Shown piece after piece: positions 58,410 through 64,000 of a stretch of 64,000 nucleotides of DNA. Within the stretch, counting starts at the first letter, position 1; the number at the start of each line of letters is the position of its first letter. A model generated the notes under the pieces. That model saw only the letters and a program-made list of their open reading frames with translations. It was not told the origin of the DNA and did no database searches. This DNA comes from Maribacter polysaccharolyticus (lineage in GTDB: Bacteria; Bacteroidota; Bacteroidia; Flavobacteriales; Flavobacteriaceae): positions 309,975-373,974 of the forward strand of contig NZ_JARBUY010000001.1 in the NCBI RefSeq assembly GCF_028882255.1, read 5' to 3'. Made by a program: the position numbers and the translations under genes.

Positions 58410-60125
58410 ATGGACAGGACCAATGAATTCCAAGAGTTCAAAAAATTAGAAGTAGACCAGTTACCGATTGCAAAACACAAATTGCACAATTGGACCCATT
58501 TTGCCGGTTTGTATGCTGCCGAACATGTTGCTGCCACCGAATTTGTCATTGGTGCTACTTTCGTTGCCTTGGGAGCATCGACCAAGGATATCTTATTGGG
58601 GCTATTGATCGGTAATATTTTAGCCGTTTTGAGCTGGACGTTGATTACCTCGCCCATTGCCGTAGAAACCCGATTAAGCTTATATACCTATCTCAATAAA
58701 ATAGCCGGTGATGCGATGACCAAACTCTATAATTGGGCCAACGTCATTATTTTTACGGTCATCTCCGCCGCCATGATCACCGTTTCCGCAACGGCCGTTC
58801 GTTTTGCGTTCAATATCCCCCCACAATTGAATTGGTACCCGACCAATCTGTGGTTTGTGATCATTGTAATGGTGGTCGGTCTTGTTGTGGTGGCCATTGC
58901 CATCTATGGTTTTAATGCCGTTTCGGAATTTTCGAGTATTTGTGCCCCTTGGTTGTTCGTGATGTTCACAAGCGGGGCATTTGTGCTATTACCTGCTTTA
59001 TCATTGGAGGTTTTAGGGAAAACCTTACCCAATGGGTGGACGGATTTCATTACCCTCGGTGACCGCTCCATTTGGACCGGTGTCAACAGTTATGGCGAAG
59101 CGGGCATCGGTCTTACCGAAGTTATCGGTTTTGCCTGGGCAGCCAATACCATCACACATTTTGGACTTATCGATATGGCTTTATTCCGTTTTGCCAAAAA
59201 GAAAACCTATGGGTTGGCCACCAGTACGGGAATGATGTTCGGACATTACGTAGCCTGGATCGCCGCTGGTATTATGGGTGCCGGAGCTGCCGTAATTCTA
59301 GGAAAAAAAATCGTGGAACTCGATCCCGGTGATGTGGCCTATTACGCCTTGGGCTGGTCTGGTTTCGTAATCGTGATTGTGGCCGGTTGGACTACCGCCG
59401 TAGCCAATCTTTACCGTGCCGGTTTGGCCGCACAAGCTATTTTCCACAATACCTCGAGAAAAACAACCACCCTGATAGTAGGTTCGGTAACGGTAATCGT
59501 AGCCTGTTTCCCTTTTGTATTTTCCCAGATCCTTCCATTACTGACCTATGCCGGTTTAATCGTGGTGCCCGTTGGGGGAATCGTATTTGCCGAACATCAA
59601 ATATTTCCCCGAATAGGATATTCAAGATATTGGTTACACTATAAACAATTAACGACCAGCACCCCTGCCATTGCTTCATGGATTTTAGGTCTTGCCTTTG
59701 GCTTTGGCTTGAATGCACTTGACGTCATGTCTTTCTTCTATCTGTTCATACCCACTTGGATCTTTACCATTGTGCTCTATACGTTTTTAGCCGGTAAATA
59801 TGGAGCCAAAGACAAGTATCCAGAGGCCGAGGAAAAAGAAAGGACACGTAATGAAAACATCGAAATATACCAAGAACAACTGGCCAAGGAAGAACGTAAG
59901 CCCATTAAAGATAAGTCGCTTTTTACAAAAATTCTAAGGAGCATTGCCATTATCGTGTTGATAATCAGCTTACTGTTGGCCTGTATGGTGTTGTTCGCAA
60001 GTCCAAATGAAGCGATGTACTTGGAAAATCGCGGCATTTTTTATCGGTACACATTCATTTGCACCCTTATTTATTTTGGTACTGCCTATTGGGCCCTTAA
60101 ACGTGGAAAATCTAAAAAAAATTAA
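58410..60125 (+). CDS. NCS1-type (purine/cytosine permease-like) transporter in the mannitol operon
   Basis: The 571-residue protein has 12-13 membrane helices. The first ones contain L-H-N-W-T-H-F-A-G-L-Y-A-A-E-H-V-A-A-T-E-F-V-I-G, and later G-F-A-W-A-A-N-T-I-T-H-F-G-L and Y-A-L-G-W-S-G-F are typical of the NCS1 group of nucleobase permeases. Members usually carry cytosine, purines, uracil, thiamine or hydantoins with Na+ or H+. Here it is placed 4 bases before mannitol 2-dehydrogenase and after an outer-membrane barrel, and no other sugar carrier is in the operon, so mannitol is the most likely cargo. The charged C-terminal loop (about 470-510) is hydrophilic. The family is read from pattern, the substrate only from context. 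Confidence 0.82.
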   Translation: MDRTNEFQEFKKLEVDQLPIAKHKLHNWTHFAGLYAAEHVAATEFVIGATFVALGASTKDILLGLLIGNILAVLSWTLITSPIAVETRLSLYTYLNKIAGDAMTKLYNWANVIIFTVISAAMITVSATAVRFAFNIPPQLNWYPTNLWFVIIVMVVGLVVVAIAIYGFNAVSEFSSICAPWLFVMFTSGAFVLLPALSLEVLGKTLPNGWTDFITLGDRSIWTGVNSYGEAGIGLTEVIGFAWAANTITHFGLIDMALFRFAKKKTYGLATSTGMMFGHYVAWIAAGIMGAGAAVILGKKIVELDPGDVAYYALGWSGFVIVIVAGWTTAVANLYRAGLAAQAIFHNTSRKTTTLIVGSVTVIVACFPFVFSQILPLLTYAGLIVVPVGGIVFAEHQIFPRIGYSRYWLHYKQLTTSTPAIASWILGLAFGFGLNALDVMSFFYLFIPTWIFTIVLYTFLAGKYGAKDKYPEAEEKERTRNENIEIYQEQLAKEERKPIKDKSLFTKILRSIAIIVLIISLLLACMVLFASPNEAMYLENRGIFYRYTFICTLIYFGTAYWALKRGKSKKN

Positions 60126-60129
60126 ACTC

Positions 60130-61635
60130 ATGGATAATAACATTAAACTTAATCAGAAAAATTTAGCAAAAATCGCCCATAAAATACCTTGTCCTACCTA
60201 TGACAGGAGTAAGATAAAAACAGGCATCGTTCATGTAGGAATCGGTGGCTTTCATAGAGCACATGAAGCTTATTACACCGATCGATTATTACATGACCAA
60301 ACCATTACGGATTGGGGTATCTGCGGTATAGCGCTATTGGAATACGATACCAAAATTCATAACACCCTAAAAGAGCAAGACGGACTGTATACCTTGATCA
60401 TAAAGGAATTGGACGGCTCACTCACCAAGCGTGTCGTGGGATCTATCGTGGAGTATTTATACGCTCCGGAAGACCCAACCGCCGTAATCGAAAAAATGGC
60501 AAGCAGCGAGGTGAAAATCATCAGTTTGACCATTACCGAAGGGGGTTATAATTATAGTGAAGCCACCAAAAGCTTTGATTTTACGAATCCCCTGATCCAA
60601 TATGATCTGGGACATCCGGAAGCCCCAAAAACCATTTTCGGGTATTTGACACAAGCCTTGAAACTCAGAAAAGAACGAGGGTTGAACGGTTGCACCATAC
60701 AATCCTGTGATAATATCCAAGGAAATGGACATATGGCCAAAAGGATGCTCTTGAGCTATGTACTTAAAGCCGAACCCCAATTGGCATCATGGATAGAAAC
60801 CAATGTATCGTTTCCCAATAGTATGGTCGATCGGATCACACCGGCAACTTCAGCATCAGACATTTCCAATTTAAAGGAAACTTCCGGTATTGATGATGCA
60901 TGGCCTGTGGTTTGCGAACCCTTTAAGCAATGGGTGATTGAAGATGATTTCAGTGCAGGAAGACCGGCATGGGAAACGGTAGGGGCCCAATTTGTGGAAG
61001 ATGTGGTTCCCTATGAAAAAATGAAGTTGAGCCTATTGAACGCAGGCCATACGGTTTTAGGAATCATCGGTGCTTTAAGGGGCTATGACACCATTGACGA
61101 ATCGGTCCACAATCCGGAAATAAGTACCTTCTTGAAAAATTATATGGATCTAGAGGTAACCCCGACCTTGGGGGCTTTGGAAGGTATCGATCTGGACGGT
61201 TACAAAAAATCCTTATTGGAACGGTTTGGAAACATCAATATCAAAGACCAGATCGATAGGATTTGCTCTGAAAGCGCTGCAAAATTCCCGATTTTTGTCT
61301 TACCGACCGTAAATGCCAATTTGGAAACAAAGGGATCCATAGACTTTGCTGCCCTGGTCATTGCGGCCTGGGCGATTTATAGCTTGGGAAAAGACGAAAA
61401 CGGTAATGCATTGGCCATCAAAGATGCCATGAAGACCATCTTGAATGAAAAAGGAATTGCCGCTTCTAAAGGCAACCCAAAAGCCTTTTTGGAAATAGAG
61501 ACCATATTCGGCCAACTAAAAGAGGAACCGACTTTTGTAGCGGCCTTTACCGTTGCCTATAACAACATCGTTGAAAATGGTATTGAAGCATGTGTCATCG
61601 CCCAAAACCAAAAGGCACTAAAAGTAACGGAATGA
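60130..61635 (+). CDS. Mannitol 2-dehydrogenase (long-chain polyol dehydrogenase)
   Basis: From the ATG at 60130 the product has 501 residues, matching mannitol/fructuronate dehydrogenases. The NAD-binding start G-I-V-H-V-G-I-G-G-F-H-R-A-H is near residues 33-46. Family marks include T-E-G-G-Y-N-Y, the Q-S-C-D-N-I-Q-G-N-G motif near 195, F-P-N-S-M-V-D-R-I-T-P near 230 and the catalytic Lys region K-L-S-L-L-N-A-G-H near 300. It oxidises D-mannitol to D-fructose with NAD+. It acts in the cytoplasm between the permease and fructokinase. The stop overlaps the next start (ATGA), so translation is coupled. Mannitol is favoured over fructuronate because fructokinase, not uronate genes, follows. Confidence 0.93.
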   Translation: MDNNIKLNQKNLAKIAHKIPCPTYDRSKIKTGIVHVGIGGFHRAHEAYYTDRLLHDQTITDWGICGIALLEYDTKIHNTLKEQDGLYTLIIKELDGSLTKRVVGSIVEYLYAPEDPTAVIEKMASSEVKIISLTITEGGYNYSEATKSFDFTNPLIQYDLGHPEAPKTIFGYLTQALKLRKERGLNGCTIQSCDNIQGNGHMAKRMLLSYVLKAEPQLASWIETNVSFPNSMVDRITPATSASDISNLKETSGIDDAWPVVCEPFKQWVIEDDFSAGRPAWETVGAQFVEDVVPYEKMKLSLLNAGHTVLGIIGALRGYDTIDESVHNPEISTFLKNYMDLEVTPTLGALEGIDLDGYKKSLLERFGNINIKDQIDRICSESAAKFPIFVLPTVNANLETKGSIDFAALVIAAWAIYSLGKDENGNALAIKDAMKTILNEKGIAASKGNPKAFLEIETIFGQLKEEPTFVAAFTVAYNNIVENGIEACVIAQNQKALKVTE

Positions 61636-62510
61636 AAAATATCGTTTGTTTTGGAGAAGTGTTATGGGACGTATTCCCTACACACAAAAAAATAGGAGGC
61701 GCCCCTTTGAACGTTGCCTTAAGGTTACGATCGTTCGGGAACCATGTTTCCATGATCACAAGAATAGGTGATGATGGGCCCGGTAAGGAAATCGTCACAT
61801 TCGCAGCCCAACATGGCGTGAACGTCGATTACATTCAGGTGGATCGAACCTTACGGACCGGGGAGGTTAAAGTCACGCTGAATGAAAAAGGTTCCGCCAC
61901 GTATGACATTAATCACCCTAGGGCCTGGGACCATATACAATTGACCGAAGCGGCAAAGAAAAACGTCATGGATTCGGATGCCTTTATTTTTGGGAGTTTG
62001 GCGGCACGGGATGAAGCCTCGAGGAACACCTTATACGAACTTTTGAAACTGGCCAAATACAAGATCCTCGATATCAACTTAAGAAAACCCCATTACACCC
62101 AAGAGGTATTGACCTACCTCATGCATCAGGCCGATTTTATCAAATTCAATGACGAGGAAATCCTTGAAATAGCGGCAGCAATGGGCCATTCGTCAAAATC
62201 CCTGGAAAACTGTATTTTATTTATCGCCGAAAACACCCGAACAAGATCCATTTGTGTAACCAAAGGACGCCATGGCGCCATACTATACCATGACGACACC
62301 TTTTATTACAATGGCGGATACAAAATAATCGTAGCGGATACGGTAGGTGCCGGTGATTCTTTTTTGGCCGCCTTGGCAGATAAGCTGTTAAATGGTACGC
62401 CCCCACAAAAAGCCATTGATTTTGCCAGCGCTGTAGGTGCTATCGTAGCAAGTAAGGAAGGGGCCAATCCTAAGATCGAAAAGGAGGAAATCGATTGCTT
62501 TGTTCTTTAA
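61632..62510 (+). CDS. Fructokinase (PfkB family)
   Basis: From the ATG at 61632 the product has 292 residues. It begins C-F-G-E-V-L-W-D-V-F-P, has the substrate-binding G-G-A-P-L-N-V-A near residues 22-29, and ends with the PfkB signature D-T-V-G-A-G-D-S-F-L-A-A-L, whose Asp is the catalytic base. It phosphorylates fructose, the product of the previous enzyme, to fructose 6-phosphate for glycolysis. Its start overlaps the M2DH stop by 4 bases. Such a mannitol 2-dehydrogenase and fructokinase pair has been characterised in Zobellia galactanivorans, which grows on brown-algal mannitol. It is the last gene of the operon. Confidence 0.93.
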   Translation: MKNIVCFGEVLWDVFPTHKKIGGAPLNVALRLRSFGNHVSMITRIGDDGPGKEIVTFAAQHGVNVDYIQVDRTLRTGEVKVTLNEKGSATYDINHPRAWDHIQLTEAAKKNVMDSDAFIFGSLAARDEASRNTLYELLKLAKYKILDINLRKPHYTQEVLTYLMHQADFIKFNDEEILEIAAAMGHSSKSLENCILFIAENTRTRSICVTKGRHGAILYHDDTFYYNGGYKIIVADTVGAGDSFLAALADKLLNGTPPQKAIDFASAVGAIVASKEGANPKIEKEEIDCFVL

Positions 62511-62684
62511 GGGCCTAGTATCGTTTCCCTAAGGTACCCATGAAGGGCCTTTTTCGGCCTGCCTGTCCGTTTACGCTCCAAGCCTTCATAGCGATGGAGG
62601 AGCACGGAATCATTGGGACCCTATATGCGGTAGTTTTAAATCGATGCTGGTGGCAAACCCTATGTTTTGGCCAATAAGATCCAC

Positions 62685-63938
62685 TCATATGTTACCCGGC
62701 CCCATACGGCGGTACTGCATACCTATGAGCGGACCGGCCAAAATGGAAGATAACAGGGCTGCGAATACTATGGCCACGAATATGGTGTGTCCGATAAGTT
62801 GGAGTTCAAGGGCCAGGGAGGCCACTACAATCTCCATCGCTCCACCGGGAATAAAGGTAATGCCCATTAATATCGATGTTTGTTGGGATTGTTTTCCCAA
62901 TTTGGCACCCAGCCAAGCACCTACGAATTTACCTGCGATCGCCACGGTACAAAAGATAACCGTAGGCCATAGTGCCATCCCGGTCAAAAAATCGATTTTT
63001 AGTCCAAGGGTTGCAAAAAATAGCGGTACAAAAATAGCCTGTAGGGTGTCGGAAACACTCTTACGAAGATCATCGGATACCTCTTTAGCACTTCTTGCGA
63101 TAATCCCTGCCAAAAAGAATCCCAGTATGGCATGAATACCCATCCACTGTGTAATGGCTCCGCAAAGCAACCCTAAACTGGCGATCAATGTTTGGGCCGC
63201 AACCGGCTGGGGCAATGGGGTCGTCTTTACAAAACGTAGCGCTTTACCCAGCATTCTGGAACCAAGGGTAAGACTTAAGATCACAAATCCTATGATTCCC
63301 AATACCGATGCGACCAGTACCAAGATATCCGTACTATGGGGAGGCACCAATGAAATTACGATAGTAAATAAAAACCATCCGAAAATATCATTGATGGCGC
63401 AAGACGACAGTGCGAGTGATCCCTTAGGGGTCTTGCTTATTTCCAAATCGTTAAGGGTACGGGCAACCACCGAAATTGCGGTTATGGAACCGGCTACCGA
63501 CAAAAACAGCGCAAAGGAAAAGCCATTGGCCTTATCCCCCCAATAGATGGGATCGAATATACTGAAAACAGGAAAGCCGATCAAAATAGGGACCAGTACC
63601 CCTACGATGCCGATCAAGAGGGCGGCACGACCACTTCGGACCGCCTTTCCGATATCGACATGAAACCCTGATGAGAGCAACAGAAAGAAGACCCCAAGCC
63701 ATGAGACCGTTTCAAGCATGGTCCATTGAATCCCATCTTGAGGAAAGAGCCAATCCTGAAAGGTAGGGGAGAGGCGTCCGAAAAGGGTCGGACCCAAAAG
63801 TATTCCGGCTAAAATCTCACCGACGATGGCCGGCACTTTAATCGATTCAAAAATAACACTAAGCGTTCTGGCCAACCCGAGTAGTACAAGGACTTGCAGT
63901 AGGAAAAGAAGAATATGGGTTTCGTTGATATAATGCAT
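62685..63938 (-). CDS. CPA2 family cation/proton antiporter without RCK domain
   Basis: The 417-residue membrane protein has about 12 helices. It opens L-L-F-L-L-Q-V-L-V-L-L-G-L-A-R and has P-A-I-V-G-E-I-L-A-G-I-L-L-G-P near residues 36-50, the CPA2 mark. S-C-A-I-N-D-I-F-G-W near 190 includes the ion-binding Asn-Asp of electrogenic-type members. Helices continue to the end with no TrkA-N or RCK domain and only a short tail, so it differs from the KefC-like protein at 1961. It exchanges Na+ or K+ for H+. The gene converges with the fructokinase gene across 174 bases. Its promoter would lie in the last 62 bases of the window, where I see no clear boxes. Confidence 0.9.
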   Translation of the reverse strand: MHYINETHILLFLLQVLVLLGLARTLSVIFESIKVPAIVGEILAGILLGPTLFGRLSPTFQDWLFPQDGIQWTMLETVSWLGVFFLLLSSGFHVDIGKAVRSGRAALLIGIVGVLVPILIGFPVFSIFDPIYWGDKANGFSFALFLSVAGSITAISVVARTLNDLEISKTPKGSLALSSCAINDIFGWFLFTIVISLVPPHSTDILVLVASVLGIIGFVILSLTLGSRMLGKALRFVKTTPLPQPVAAQTLIASLGLLCGAITQWMGIHAILGFFLAGIIARSAKEVSDDLRKSVSDTLQAIFVPLFFATLGLKIDFLTGMALWPTVIFCTVAIAGKFVGAWLGAKLGKQSQQTSILMGITFIPGGAMEIVVASLALELQLIGHTIFVAIVFAALLSSILAGPLIGMQYRRMGPGNI

Positions 63939-64000
63939 ATTTCTATCCTTACGGTTGCTATCTTAACGATATGCAACTGCTTTAAAGTTGACTCCTTACT

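Noticed and set aside
1-64000. tRNA, rRNA, CRISPR arrays, transposases, integrases, phage genes, replication origin
   Set aside because: None was recognised on either strand. Structured RNAs without strong sequence signatures could have been missed without covariance search.

Overview
The window looks like chromosome of a marine Bacteroidetes bacterium of the Flavobacteriaceae, near Zobellia, Maribacter or Arenibacter. The evidence is a moderate GC content, several -7 boxes of the Bacteroidetes type TAnnTTTG, weak Shine-Dalgarno sequences, families largely confined to the phylum (DUF4494, HYC_CC_PP, DUF3347), and a mannitol operon like that described in Zobellia galactanivorans. I see no rRNA, tRNA, CRISPR array, insertion sequence, integrase or phage gene. 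About 50 protein genes cover most of the 64 kb. One is cut by the left edge.

Layout. 1-6.1 kb: a partial TetR repressor with a perfect palindrome at its promoter, a small unknown protein, a KefF/KefC-type quinone reductase and K+/H+ antiporter pair, an AraC regulator and a membrane-anchored metallo-beta-lactamase-fold hydrolase. 6.3-9.4 kb: a secreted protein with about eleven Asp-box repeats. 9.4-13.5 kb: an RNA-handling cluster with a degenerate one-domain helicase, a J-like/KTSC protein, a DEAD-box helicase and a DbpA-type helicase. 13.6-31.2 kb: mixed metabolism. This includes a VTT-type membrane protein, quinol nitric oxide reductase, FabD, a Tat-signal class V aminotransferase, RlmF, an FKBP isomerase, a universal stress protein, pyruvate formate-lyase, a DUF4242-cyclase-like-AraC fusion regulator, a secreted cupin with an FAD oxidoreductase, a DUF4494 protein and a luciferase-like monooxygenase. 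31.3-34.4 kb: two secreted peptidases (M1 and aminopeptidase P).

34.8-45.9 kb is a copper or silver resistance island on the minus strand. In transcription order it encodes a Cys-rich HYC_CC_PP protein, a CusA-type pump, a TolC-type channel, a CopA-type P-ATPase, a PepSY protein, a CusB-type adaptor and a small lipoprotein. Four copies of one Cys-rich heavy-metal-binding domain are spread over three of these proteins. At 46.2-47.7 kb lies a subtilisin-family protease. At 47.8-56.2 kb an AraC regulator diverges from a MATE, adaptor, AcrB-type pump and outer-membrane lipoprotein operon, probably for multidrug export.

56.4-62.5 kb is a mannitol utilisation locus. A NrtR-like Nudix regulator diverges from an outer-membrane barrel, an NCS1-type permease, mannitol 2-dehydrogenase and fructokinase. 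Together these would take mannitol to fructose and fructose 6-phosphate. Two inversely oriented 19-bp operator-like sequences lie in the divergent intergenic region. The window ends with a CPA2 cation/proton antiporter.

The best candidates for new biology are the DUF4242-cyclase-AraC regulator beside pflB, the degenerate helicase and J/KTSC pair next to two real helicases, the NCS1 carrier as a probable polyol transporter with its operators, and a shared 21-bp-phased motif before kefF and the AraC gene. All annotations come from reading the sequence. No database search was run.
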